Assembly (NCBI RefSeq): GCF_007556815.1
Contig: NZ_CP041745.1
Location: 3,325,001-3,389,000 of the forward strand
Direction: 5' to 3'
Source of the DNA: Paraburkholderia megapolitana
GTDB lineage: Bacteria; Pseudomonadota; Gammaproteobacteria; Burkholderiales; Burkholderiaceae
DNA: 64,000 nucleotides
In this document: positions 55,760 through 64,000 of the stretch, one piece after another
Position numbering within the stretch: position 1 is the stretch's first letter
Layout of the letters: each line of letters begins with the position of its first letter
Notes under the pieces: generated by a model
What the model was told of the DNA's origin: nothing
What the model saw: only the letters and a program-made list of their open reading frames with translations
Databases searched by the model: none
Program-made: the position numbers and the translations under genes

Positions 55760-56443
55760 TCAGCCGCCATGCGGCAGGTGGATGCCGAGCTGCATGAACA
55801 GCTGCGTGTGGCGCGCGTACTGCGACGCGAACCGCGAACGCGTCGCACCGACCAGGCACTGCAGGTCCGCGAGCGCGCGATCGAAGTTCTCGTTAATCAC
55901 GACGTACTCCGCTTCCGCCGCGTGCGCCATCTCGCTACCGGCGGCGAGCAGACGTCGCACGATGACGTTCGGCTCGTCCTGGCCGCGCTTCTTCAGGCGG
56001 TCTTCGAGCGCTTCGAGCGAAGGCGGCAGGATGAAGATGCCGATCGCGTTGTGAAACTGTTTTTTCACCTGTTGTGCACCCTGCCAGTCGATTTCCAGCA
56101 GCACGTCATGGCCGTTTTTCATCTGGTCTTCGATCCACACGCGCGACGTCGCGTAGTAATTGCCATGCACTTCCGCGCTTTCGAGAAACTCGCCGGCCGC
56201 ATGGCGCGCGAGGAAATCGTCGACGGTGGTGAAGTGGTAGTGCTGGCCATCCTGTTCTTTCGGACGCGGCGGGCGCGTCGTGTACGAGATCGACAGGCGG
56301 ATGGCCGGATCGCGCGCGAGCAACGCGTTCACGAGGGTCGACTTGCCCGCACCCGACGGTGCGACGACCATGAACAGGTTGCCCGGATAAACGCCTGCGT
56401 ACGGATTGCGCGGCGCGCTGCTTTCGCGTGGGTGGTCGGTCAT
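55760..56443 (-). CDS. gmk: Guanylate kinase
   Basis: A 227-residue enzyme that makes GDP from GMP. The P-loop [12 protein letters not shown] is near residues 27-38. [25 protein letters not shown] and [14 protein letters not shown] are the GMP-binding blocks. An N-terminal extension of about 18 residues precedes the fold. Downstream of yicC and upstream of rpoZ. Confidence 0.96.
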   Translation of the reverse strand: MTDHPRESSAPRNPYAGVYPGNLFMVVAPSGAGKSTLVNALLARDPAIRLSISYTTRPPRPKEQDGQHYHFTTVDDFLARHAAGEFLESAEVHGNYYATSRVWIEDQMKNGHDVLLEIDWQGAQQVKKQFHNAIGIFILPPSLEALEDRLKKRGQDEPNVIVRRLLAAGSEMAHAAEAEYVVINENFDRALADLQCLVGATRSRFASQYARHTQLFMQLGIHLPHGG

Positions 56444-56470
56444 GCTGCGGGACTCCGGGTCGGTCGGGAC

Positions 56471-57400
56471 TTATTCGAGATTTTGCACCTGCTCGCGCAT
56501 CTGTTCGATGAGCAGCTTCAGCGTCATCGATGCGTCGGCGAGTTCCTTGGCCGCGGCCTTCGAGCCGAGCGTATTCGCTTCGCGGTTCAGCTCCTGCATC
56601 ATGAAGTCGAGCCGTTTGCCTACCTTGCCGCCCTTTTCGATCACGTGGCGCGTTTCGTTCAGGTGCGCGGTGAGGCGCGTCAGTTCTTCGGCGATGTCGA
56701 TACGGATACCGTACATCGTCACTTCCTGGCGGATACGCTCGTTGATTTCTTCGCGCGATACGGTCGACACGGACGCAGCGTTCTCAGGTGCCGCGATGCC
56801 GAGCGCTTCCTGCAGACGCTCGACGATCTTCTGCTGATGCTTCGTGATCAGCTCCGGCACAAGCGGCGAGATCTTCGCAACGATCGTCTCCATCTCGGTG
56901 ACGTTGTTCAGCAGCATGGTGGCGAGTTGCGCGCCTTCGCGCGCGCGCACGTCGATCAGGTCCGTGATTGCCTGCTTGCCGCAACCGAGCACGGCGTCGC
57001 GCAACACCTCAGCGGCGACTCCGCTTTCGGCGAGCACGCCGGGCCAGCGCAGGATTTCACCGGTACGCAGGCGGCCTGCATCGGGGAACGCATCGAGCAC
57101 GGCACGTTCAAGCACCGCGAGCTGTTCGAGCGCATCGCGGTTCAATGCACCCGCGTTGGCCGCCTGTTCGCTGCGTTGCAGGTTGATTCGGATATCGACC
57201 TTGCCGCGCGACAGCTTGTTCATCAGCATTTCGCGCAGCGTCGGTTCGCAGACGCGCACGTCTTCGGGCATGCGGAAGTTCAGATCGAGGAAGCGCGAGT
57301 TAACGGTACGGAGTTCGACGGAAACGCTCACACCGCCATTGCCCGAGGTCGCGGCGAGTTCGCGTGTCACGCTCGCGTAGCCAGTCATGCTGTAGATCAT
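56471..57400 (-). CDS. YicC/YloC family endoribonuclease
   Basis: A 309-310 residue protein starting MIYSMTGYASVTREL, the hallmark YicC start (ATG 57400). The C-terminal half has GGKVGKRLDFMMQELNREANTLGSKA. Recent work assigns RNA cleavage to this family. It overlaps no gene and precedes gmk, with 27 bases between them. Divergent from rph. A longer frame to 57424 is not favoured. Confidence 0.9.
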   Translation of the reverse strand: MIYSMTGYASVTRELAATSGNGGVSVSVELRTVNSRFLDLNFRMPEDVRVCEPTLREMLMNKLSRGKVDIRINLQRSEQAANAGALNRDALEQLAVLERAVLDAFPDAGRLRTGEILRWPGVLAESGVAAEVLRDAVLGCGKQAITDLIDVRAREGAQLATMLLNNVTEMETIVAKISPLVPELITKHQQKIVERLQEALGIAAPENAASVSTVSREEINERIRQEVTMYGIRIDIAEELTRLTAHLNETRHVIEKGGKVGKRLDFMMQELNREANTLGSKAAAKELADASMTLKLLIEQMREQVQNLE

Positions 57401-57601
57401 CGTTCGTCTCGCGAAAGGGGCCATGCGGAAAAACGCAGCGGTAATCGCATCGTTTCCGCGTCATTTCCGGTACAGCCCGTGGATTCGAGTCGCCCGGCGT
57501 GTACGGGACGCGGGGCGTAGAACGCGCATTATCCCATCTTTCGCGATAGCACCCTGTGAAGCGGAAGCGACCCGAACGCGGCTCGCAGCGCCGATCGGCG
57601 G

Positions 57602-57607
57602 TAAAAT
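57602..57607 (+). promoter_or_regulatory. Possible -10 element of rph
   Basis: TAAAAT followed by CGCGG, 43 bases before the rph start, in a divergent gap shared with yicC. No clear -35. Confidence 0.3.
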
Positions 57608-57649
57608 CGCGGTTTCCCTCCTACCCCCCTCCTTCCACGGTCCCCGACG

Positions 57650-58382
<733 letters not shown>

Positions 58383-58390
<8 letters not shown>

Positions 58391-59027
58391 TCGTCAGACT
58401 CTCGCGACCACGGCGACAGCGAGTTCGCTGTCGAAAGTCGTGCTCGCGTCGAACAACCCGGGCAAGCTGCGCGAATTCGCGGCCCTGCTCGGCGCGGCGG
58501 GAATCGAGTTGATTCCGCAGGGCGCGCTCAATGTGCCCGAAGCGGAGGAGCCCTACCCGACGTTTGTCGAGAACGCGCTGACCAAGGCGCGACACGCAGC
58601 GCGACTGACCGGCCTGCCCGCACTCGCCGACGACTCCGGTCTGTGCGTGCGCGCGCTGCGCGGCGCGCCCGGTGTCTATTCGGCGCGCTACGCGCTGCTT
58701 GCCGGCGGTGAGAAAAGCGACGCGGCAAACAACGCGCATCTCATCGAACAGTTGAAGGACACGACCGATCGTCGTGCGTACTACTACTGCGTGCTCGCAC
58801 TCGTACGTCACGAGAACGACCCTGAGCCGCTGATCGTCGAAGGTCGCTGGCACGGCGAAATGCTCGATGCGCCGCGTGGTTCGAACGGCTTCGGCTATGA
58901 CCCGTTGTTCTTCCTGCCCACGCTCGACGCTACCGCGGCACAACTCGATCCGGCTGTGAAGAACGCGCAAAGCCATCGAGCGATCGCGTTGCAGCAGTTG
59001 CTCGCACGCTTGCGGGAGGAAGCATGA
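58383..59027 (+). CDS. rdgB: XTP/dITP pyrophosphatase (non-canonical purine NTPase)
   Basis: A 214-residue HAM1-type house-cleaning NTPase. The N-terminal [16 protein letters not shown] holds the substrate site and [25 protein letters not shown] the metal site. It overlaps both rph (eight bases) and hemW (four, ATGA), so the three are one unit. Confidence 0.95.
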
Positions 59028-60238
59028 GCGCGGCATCGGCGGGGGCCGGCGTGATCCAGGCGTTCACCGCGCCGGGCAGCATTCGACTCACGTCGCTGCC
59101 GCCGCTTGCGCTGTACGTGCATTTTCCGTGGTGCGTTCGCAAGTGCCCGTACTGCGACTTCAATTCGCACGAATGGAAAGGCGATGCGTTCCCGGAGAAC
59201 GATTATCTCGATGCGCTGCGCGCCGATCTCGAGCAGGCGTTGCCGCTCGTGTGGGGGCGCCAGGTGCACACGGTGTTTATCGGCGGGGGGACGCCCAGTT
59301 TGCTGTCGGCCGCGGGCCTCGACCGGCTGCTGTCGGATGTGCGGGCTCTATTGCCGCTCGACGCCGACGCTGAAATCACGCTCGAAGCAAACCCCGGCAC
59401 GTTCGAAGCCGCGAAGTTCGCGCAGTTCAGGGCGAGCGGGGTGAATCGATTGTCGGTGGGGATCCAGAGCTTTAATGAAGCGCATCTGAAGGCACTCGGC
59501 CGGATTCACGACTCGACGCAGGCGCATCGCGCAGTCGAAGTCGCGGCGCACACCTTCGACAATTTCAATCTCGATCTGATGTTCGCGCTGCCGCAACAGA
59601 CGCTTGCCGAATGTCAGACCGACATCGAGACAGCGCTCTCGTTTGCGCCGCCGCATCTGTCGCTGTACCACCTGACGCTCGAACCGAACACAATGTTCGC
59701 GAAGTACCCGCCCGCGCTTCCCGACGACGACGCATCCGCCGACATGCAGGAGTGGATACACGAGCGCACCGCCGCTGCAGGTTACGAGCGCTACGAAGTG
59801 TCCGCGTATGCGAAGCCGCATCGGCAGAGCAAACACAATCTGAACTACTGGCGGTTCGGCGATTACCTCGGCATCGGCGCAGGCGCGCATACGAAGCTGT
59901 CGTTTCCGAACCGGATCTTGCGGCAGATGCGCTACAAGCACCCGACCACCTTCATCGAGCATGCGAAGGCCGGTAAACCCGTTCATGAGGAACACGAAGT
60001 CGGACCACGCGACCTGCCGTTCGAGTTCATGTTGAACGCGCTGCGGCTGGTTGAAGGGTTTCCGGTGCATCGTTTCGTCGAGCGTACTGGCCTGACGATG
60101 ACATCGATCGAAACCGCGTTAGGGGAAGCGGAAAGGCGTGGGCTGATTGCACGGGATCATCAGCACATCGCGCCGACGCCGCTTGGCCAGCGGTTTCTGA
60201 ACGATCTTCAGGAGTTATTCTTGCAGGACGCATCGTAA
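59024..60238 (+). CDS. hemW: Heme chaperone HemW (radical SAM)
   Basis: A 404-residue radical SAM protein. The cluster motif is C37-VRK-C41-PY-C44. HNLNYWRFGDYLGIGAGAH is the HemW signature, separating it from coproporphyrinogen oxidase HemN. It binds heme and delivers it in the cytoplasm. Often mislabelled as HemN. Starts by ATGA overlap with rdgB; followed by tRNA-Ser. Confidence 0.94.
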   Translation: MSAASAGAGVIQAFTAPGSIRLTSLPPLALYVHFPWCVRKCPYCDFNSHEWKGDAFPENDYLDALRADLEQALPLVWGRQVHTVFIGGGTPSLLSAAGLDRLLSDVRALLPLDADAEITLEANPGTFEAAKFAQFRASGVNRLSVGIQSFNEAHLKALGRIHDSTQAHRAVEVAAHTFDNFNLDLMFALPQQTLAECQTDIETALSFAPPHLSLYHLTLEPNTMFAKYPPALPDDDASADMQEWIHERTAAAGYERYEVSAYAKPHRQSKHNLNYWRFGDYLGIGAGAHTKLSFPNRILRQMRYKHPTTFIEHAKAGKPVHEEHEVGPRDLPFEFMLNALRLVEGFPVHRFVERTGLTMTSIETALGEAERRGLIARDHQHIAPTPLGQRFLNDLQELFLQDAS

Positions 60239-60294
60239 CGACTTGACCTCGGACCGGGCGCGATAGCGCCGTTCCAGGGTACAATCCGCGTCCC

Positions 60295-60384
60295 GGAGGT
60301 GTGGCAGAGTGGTTGAATGCACCGGTCTTGAAAACCGGCGAAGGGGCAACCCTTCCGTGAGTTCGAATCTCACCGCCTCCGCCA
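60295..60384 (+). tRNA. tRNA-Ser (anticodon TGA)
   Basis: A 90-base class II tRNA with a long variable arm (GAAGGGGCAACCCTTC-type). Acceptor GGAGGTG pairs with CGCCTCC (one G-T), followed by G and CCA. Anticodon loop CTTGAAA between CCGGT and ACCGG-type arms reads TGA, decoding UCA. TACAAT at 60280-60285 is a likely -10. Confidence 0.95.
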
Positions 60385-60507
60385 GATTTATCGTTCAAGC
60401 GCTCTCAAAAAATCGCCGCAGAACCAAACCCCACGGGGTGTTCTCGGCGAACCGATACTTTCACGATCCAGCTCGGTTCGTCTGCGCGCAAACACCGATC
60501 GCCGCCC

Positions 60508-61275
60508 TCAGGCAATCCATCCCCCATCCACCGTCAGACTTTCACCGGTGGTGTACCCCGCTTCCGGACTCGCCAGGTACGCCACCGCCGCCGCGATTTC
60601 TTCGGGCTTGCCGAAACGACCCACACTGGCGAGTCGCGTCATCGTTGCGTGATCTTCGGTACCTGGCTGCGGAGCCAGTTCGGTATCGATCGGACCCGGC
60701 TGAACTGCATTGACGGTCACACCATACTTCCCAAGCTCGCGCGAAAGACCGCGTGTAAAACCTCGAATGGCGAATTTCGACGCGATGTAAAGCGTGACGC
60801 CAGGCAACGGCGCGGCTTCGCCGAAAGCGGAACCCACATTGATAATGCGTCCCCAGCCCGTCGCGATCATGCGTTTCGCCGCGTCCTTCGCCAGTTCGAT
60901 CGGGGCGCGTACGTTGAGATTGAAATGCGTGTCGTACGACGTTTCCGACGAATCTAGGAACGGCCCATATTCGACCGTACCCGCGTTGTTGACGAGAATG
61001 TCGAGCCGACCTTCGAACTTGCCGCCGAACACGCCATTCACCGCATCGATCAGTGCCGTCACCCCCTCGGGCTTCGACAGATTGGCGCCGACCGCTTCGG
61101 CCTCGCCTCCCGCATCGCGGATTGCCTTGACCACCGCCTCCGCGCGTTCCGGACTCGATGCGTAGTGGACGACGACCGCTGCGCCGTCGCGCGCGAGACG
61201 GGTCGCGATTGCAGCACCGATGCCGCGGGAAGAGCCGGTGACGAGTGCGAGTTTGCCTTTCAGAGCTTGCGTCAT
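60508..61275 (-). CDS. SDR family oxidoreductase
   Basis: A 255-residue short-chain dehydrogenase. Cofactor motif VTGSSRGIGAAIA at 13-25; NNAG is in LVNNAGTVEY. Catalytic Ser lies in INVGSAFGE and the Tyr/Lys in YIASK. The ending SPEAGYTTGESLTVDGGWIA is FabG-like. Substrate unknown. No operon partner; its start faces an empty region. Confidence 0.9.
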   Translation of the reverse strand: MTQALKGKLALVTGSSRGIGAAIATRLARDGAAVVVHYASSPERAEAVVKAIRDAGGEAEAVGANLSKPEGVTALIDAVNGVFGGKFEGRLDILVNNAGTVEYGPFLDSSETSYDTHFNLNVRAPIELAKDAAKRMIATGWGRIINVGSAFGEAAPLPGVTLYIASKFAIRGFTRGLSRELGKYGVTVNAVQPGPIDTELAPQPGTEDHATMTRLASVGRFGKPEEIAAAVAYLASPEAGYTTGESLTVDGGWIA

Positions 61276-61780
61276 GATGACCTCGATAGTGAGTGTTGAA
61301 CGGTCCGCTCACGTGTCCGAAGCAGGACTGGCGGACTACTGCATGGGTGCCAATGCGTTCATGCACTGGTTGATGCGTATCGTCCGCTCGCGCTGGGATG
61401 CGCGGTAGTCATCGGCGAGGAATAGGTGCTATTCCTCGGCTGTTCGCTTTGCTGGGTGCCCGGCTATCAAGAATGGAAGTTCGCAGCCGGGTAATTGCTG
61501 TGTGGTGTTACCACCTGGTCGGCCGTTAGCCGTTGGGTACCAGTCGATCTTGTGTTTTTCAGAGAGGCGATTTGGCACGTCACTGAAGATAGGGCACAGG
61601 TCCCGCGTAAGAAACGAGCCACGGTGGCCGGGGGCGATTCCCTCGCAGCCTGGCTCACTTGCGCAGGCAGCCTGCCCCATACGATGAAGCGCATCGAAGG
61701 GACTGCACGATAAACCGCCCCCTCGACGGCACGCGATGCGGCCGCTCCCGGCCACATCGCATGATCCACGTTCGAGCCTG
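61276..61780. other. Intergenic region, no supported gene
   Basis: About 505 bases between two minus-strand genes. Several open frames cross it (for example 61495-61713 plus, 61429-61824 minus) but none resembles a protein family. A decayed gene fragment is possible. It should include the promoter of the SDR gene. Confidence 0.4.
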
Positions 61781-62593
61781 CTACGCCCCCGCCTTACGCT
61801 GCCCATAGAGCGTGATCCCGACACGCCGGTCCGGCTGCAGACACGCGATCACCGCAGCCGACTCTCCACCCGGACAATGCGTCACCGGCTGGCTCGACCC
61901 GACACCCTCCGCGTGTATCACCTGCGCATCGAGTCCACGATCGATCAGATACGCCCGCACCGTATCCGCCCGCGCAACCGACAGCGGACGGTTGATCGCA
62001 TCCGAGCCAATCCGGTCGGTATGCCCGACTACATCGATACGCGTCACCCCATCTCGCGCACGGATCTTCTCCGCCACCGCATCCAGCTCCGCGCGCCCTT
62101 TGGGCAACATCGAAGCGAGGCTCGACTTGCCAAACGGAAACAGCGCTTCGCTCTGGATCGAGAACTCATCGAGCGCAACAGGCTTCGACACTTCCGTGAC
62201 CACCGTCGTCTGCGCAGGCGCCGCCTTCAGGAAATCCGCACACGCCGGGTCTCGCCAGTACGTGCCGCTCACCCGCATGTGGCTGTCGTACTGCACCTGG
62301 TACTGGCACGACACCACCTCGTTGCCGCGCCGGAAGTCGAACAGGTAATTCCACACGTGATTGCCGACGAACCACTCGTGAAATTGCGGCGGCCCGATCA
62401 GGTCGTACAGCTGGTCCTTGTTCAGGCCCACCGCGACGTTGCGCAGGTTATCGATGTTGACGAACGTGCCGCCCGCGGGCGAGGCCGCCTGCGGGTTGGG
62501 AAACACGGGCGGAGACTGGGGTGCCGCACAGCCCGTTATGAGCAGGGCTGCCAGCACACTGAGGGAGAGAGCCGCAATCGATTGCATTTTCAT
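61781..62593 (-). CDS. TpgA-like lipoprotein with SmpA/OmlA-type and OmpA domains
   Basis: A 270-residue predicted lipoprotein from ATG 62593 (lipobox LLITG-C). Residues about 45-105 (FVNIDNLRNVAVGLNKDQLYDLIGPPQFHEWFVGNHVWNYLFDFR) resemble SmpA/OmlA (BamE) domains. Residues about 150-265 form an OmpA-like peptidoglycan-binding domain: RIDVVGHTDRIGSDAINRPLSVARADTVRAYL. The gene lies 64 bases downstream of a trimeric autotransporter. This is the same layout as tpgA next to ataA in Acinetobacter, where TpgA anchors the adhesin to peptidoglycan. I infer that role here. Confidence 0.85.
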   Translation of the reverse strand: MKMQSIAALSLSVLAALLITGCAAPQSPPVFPNPQAASPAGGTFVNIDNLRNVAVGLNKDQLYDLIGPPQFHEWFVGNHVWNYLFDFRRGNEVVSCQYQVQYDSHMRVSGTYWRDPACADFLKAAPAQTTVVTEVSKPVALDEFSIQSEALFPFGKSSLASMLPKGRAELDAVAEKIRARDGVTRIDVVGHTDRIGSDAINRPLSVARADTVRAYLIDRGLDAQVIHAEGVGSSQPVTHCPGGESAAVIACLQPDRRVGITLYGQRKAGA

Positions 62594-62657
62594 GGTGTAC
62601 CCGTTTTCCAAAGTGAGAAAGGCAGCGCGCGGAACCGCTCCGGCGCAGCCGCCCTGC

Positions 62658-64000
62658 TTACCATTGATAGCCCGCACCGATCACCGCGCCGTAGTCGTTG
62701 CGCGTATTGGTGGTGACCGCAGCCTTGTAGATCCAGTGGTTGTTCTCCGAGATCGTGGAGATACCGATCGCCTGACCCGACTGGCTGCGATAGATACTGC
62801 CCGCGATCGACACCATGCTCTTGCCGGGTCCCGACGGTTGCGGTAATCCAGCCACCGCCATCGCGCTTGCCGTGCCGCCATCCGCATCGCGCCGCAGGCC
62901 CTGGATCTGGGCGTCGGTGTAGGCGTTGGCGTTGCCGAGTGCAGCGTTCAGCTGGCCGACGTTGACACCATCGGTGGGTGCCGTGCCGGCGGCAACATTG
63001 GTGATCTGGCGCGGCGAATCGGCCGTGCCGATCGAGACGACGTTGCTGCGGCCGCCATCGTTACTGCCCGCACCGAGCGCCACCGAGTTGTTACCGGAGG
63101 CCGTCGAACCGTTCCCCACCGCGGTACTGCTCGAACCGGAGGCGACCGCGCCGTTACCGCCCGCCGACGAGTTCGAACCGGTCGACGAAGGCGCGGTCGT
63201 GGTGCCGGGCGTCGAAGGGAAGCCGCCGTTGCCACCGCTGTTGTTGACGATGTTCTGGATCTGCTGGGTGAGATTCTGGTCGACGGCCTGCAGCTGGCTG
63301 ACGTTGACGGCGTCTGTCCCGGCCGATCCTGCAGCAACACCAGTGATCTTGCGGTTGCCGATGTTGACCTCACCCACCGATGACTGCGGGCTGCTCAGGC
63401 CGTAGGCGATGTAGTTCGACTGGGCGCCAACGGTAGTCACAGAACCTGCACCGATGGCCACGCTGTTCGCAAAGCTGGCGCTTGCACCGGAGCCCAGTGC
63501 CAACGCATCGGCGGCACTGCTGTTCGCACCCGAACCGACCGCCACGGCACCCGCCGCACTGGAAACAGAGTTCGCGCCCTGAGCGATCGATTGAGGACCG
63601 GTCGCATTCGCTCCGCTACCCAGTGCGATGGCATCGGCCTGCCCGGAATTCGCCGCCTGACCGATGGCTACGCCGCCCGGTGCCGTCTGCTGGACGATCG
63701 CGCCGTTGCCGATGCCGATACCGTTGTCGCCATTGACGACCGTCGTCGGACCCACGGCGATCGACTCCTGGCCTACTGCCAGTGAATCGGCGGCGGTCGA
63801 GTTGGCGTGGAAGTACAGCGTCGGTGTCACCGAGAACGCCTGAAGCGCACCGGTCAGTTGCCGGACCGTCACCGCATCGTGTGCGCTGGTACCGTCCGCG
63901 ACGTTGATGAGTTGCCGGTACGTGGCGCCGGTCGTGCTGCCGAACGACACCGCGCCGAGCAGCGTCTCATCGGACGTATTGAACGGAACCGTGTGGGTGC
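62658..64000 (-). CDS. Trimeric autotransporter adhesin, C-terminal part (cut by window edge)
   Basis: The start is outside the window; 447 residues are visible. The N-terminal visible part has a neck/connector (VSFGSTTGATYRQLINVADGTSAHDAVTVRQL). A YadA-like head follows, with repeated A-x-G-x-x-S/A-x-A blocks (AIGQAANSGQADAIALGSGANA, then GSGANSSAADALALGSGASA). A second neck (NRKITGVAAGSAGTDAVNVSQL) leads to a second run of head repeats, then ITNVAAGTAPTDGVNVGQLNAAL. The last about 75 residues form the four-strand membrane anchor ending in GAGYQW. It is transcribed ahead of the TpgA-like gene. Confidence 0.92.
   Translation of the reverse strand, partial: THTVPFNTSDETLLGAVSFGSTTGATYRQLINVADGTSAHDAVTVRQLTGALQAFSVTPTLYFHANSTAADSLAVGQESIAVGPTTVVNGDNGIGIGNGAIVQQTAPGGVAIGQAANSGQADAIALGSGANATGPQSIAQGANSVSSAAGAVAVGSGANSSAADALALGSGASASFANSVAIGAGSVTTVGAQSNYIAYGLSSPQSSVGEVNIGNRKITGVAAGSAGTDAVNVSQLQAVDQNLTQQIQNIVNNSGGNGGFPSTPGTTTAPSSTGSNSSAGGNGAVASGSSSTAVGNGSTASGNNSVALGAGSNDGGRSNVVSIGTADSPRQITNVAAGTAPTDGVNVGQLNAALGNANAYTDAQIQGLRRDADGGTASAMAVAGLPQPSGPGKSMVSIAGSIYRSQSGQAIGISTISENNHWIYKAAVTTNTRNDYGAVIGAGYQW

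Noticed and set aside
55721..57520. 599-residue plus-strand open frame
   Set aside because: Antisense to gmk and yicC, both well supported. Shadow frame.
61429..61824. 131-residue minus-strand frame; possible gene remnant
   Set aside because: Part of it looks protein-like but I could not link it to a transposase or any family, and other frames in the region look no better.
62658..64000. Repeated short motifs that could look like a tandem-repeat array or CRISPR
   Set aside because: The repeats are protein-level, part of the YadA-like head of the adhesin; they lack constant direct repeats with unique spacers.

Overview
The window is about 64 kb of GC-rich chromosome from a betaproteobacterium. 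Gene content and order (greB, two tRNA-Arg genes, spoT-rpoZ-gmk-yicC, then rph-rdgB-hemW), the many MlrC, LysR and porin genes, and a Burkholderia-type OmpC-like porin point to the family Burkholderiaceae, most likely Paraburkholderia or a close relative. The genus is inferred from gene content only.

Layout. 1-9454: the end of an amidase gene, dsbB, then a purine-breakdown block, all on the plus strand: xdhA-xdhB-xdhC (xanthine dehydrogenase and its cofactor-insertion factor), an adenine deaminase of the adenosine-deaminase superfamily, and guaD. Together these convert adenine and guanine to hypoxanthine and xanthine and then to urate. 9519-28539: an aryl polyene (APE) pigment cluster. The minus-strand operon apeC-D-E-F-G-HI-J-HAL-K-L-M-O-P-Q-R is followed by an extra ketosynthase and a lipoprotein, and most junctions overlap by 1-26 bases. 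At its far end a flavin-dependent halogenase-like gene and a SAM methyltransferase gene diverge from each other. apeM is broken by a one-base deletion in a G run.

28540-34570: a long AT-richer intergenic region, a DUF4136 lipoprotein, pepN, fbp, tRNA-Thr(CGT) and a small membrane protein. 34645-43619: accessory metabolism. It holds a LysR/dialkylglycine-decarboxylase pair (the decarboxylase carries a second homopolymer frameshift), a dienelactone hydrolase fused to an NTF2-like domain, a PL7 polysaccharide-lyase lipoprotein in an AT-rich patch, an MlrC-type M81 protein, and a LysR/aldo-keto reductase pair. 43772-51918: a TonB-dependent receptor with a DUF2946 protein, small hypothetical proteins, a secreted chorismate mutase, an exonuclease/GIY-YIG fusion, a cold-shock protein, a candidate small RNA and a general porin.

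52069-61275: core housekeeping genes. These are greB, two identical tRNA-Arg(ACG) genes, spoT, rpoZ, gmk, yicC, rph, rdgB, hemW, tRNA-Ser(TGA) and an SDR oxidoreductase. 61781-64000: an outer-membrane adhesion pair. A trimeric autotransporter adhesin (cut by the window edge) is followed by a TpgA-like lipoprotein with SmpA/OmlA-type and OmpA domains.

No insertion sequence, phage, CRISPR array or complete mobile element was seen. The most interesting items are the halogenase-bearing APE cluster with its split exporter, the pattern of two G-run frameshifts, and a three-hairpin candidate small RNA upstream of the porin.
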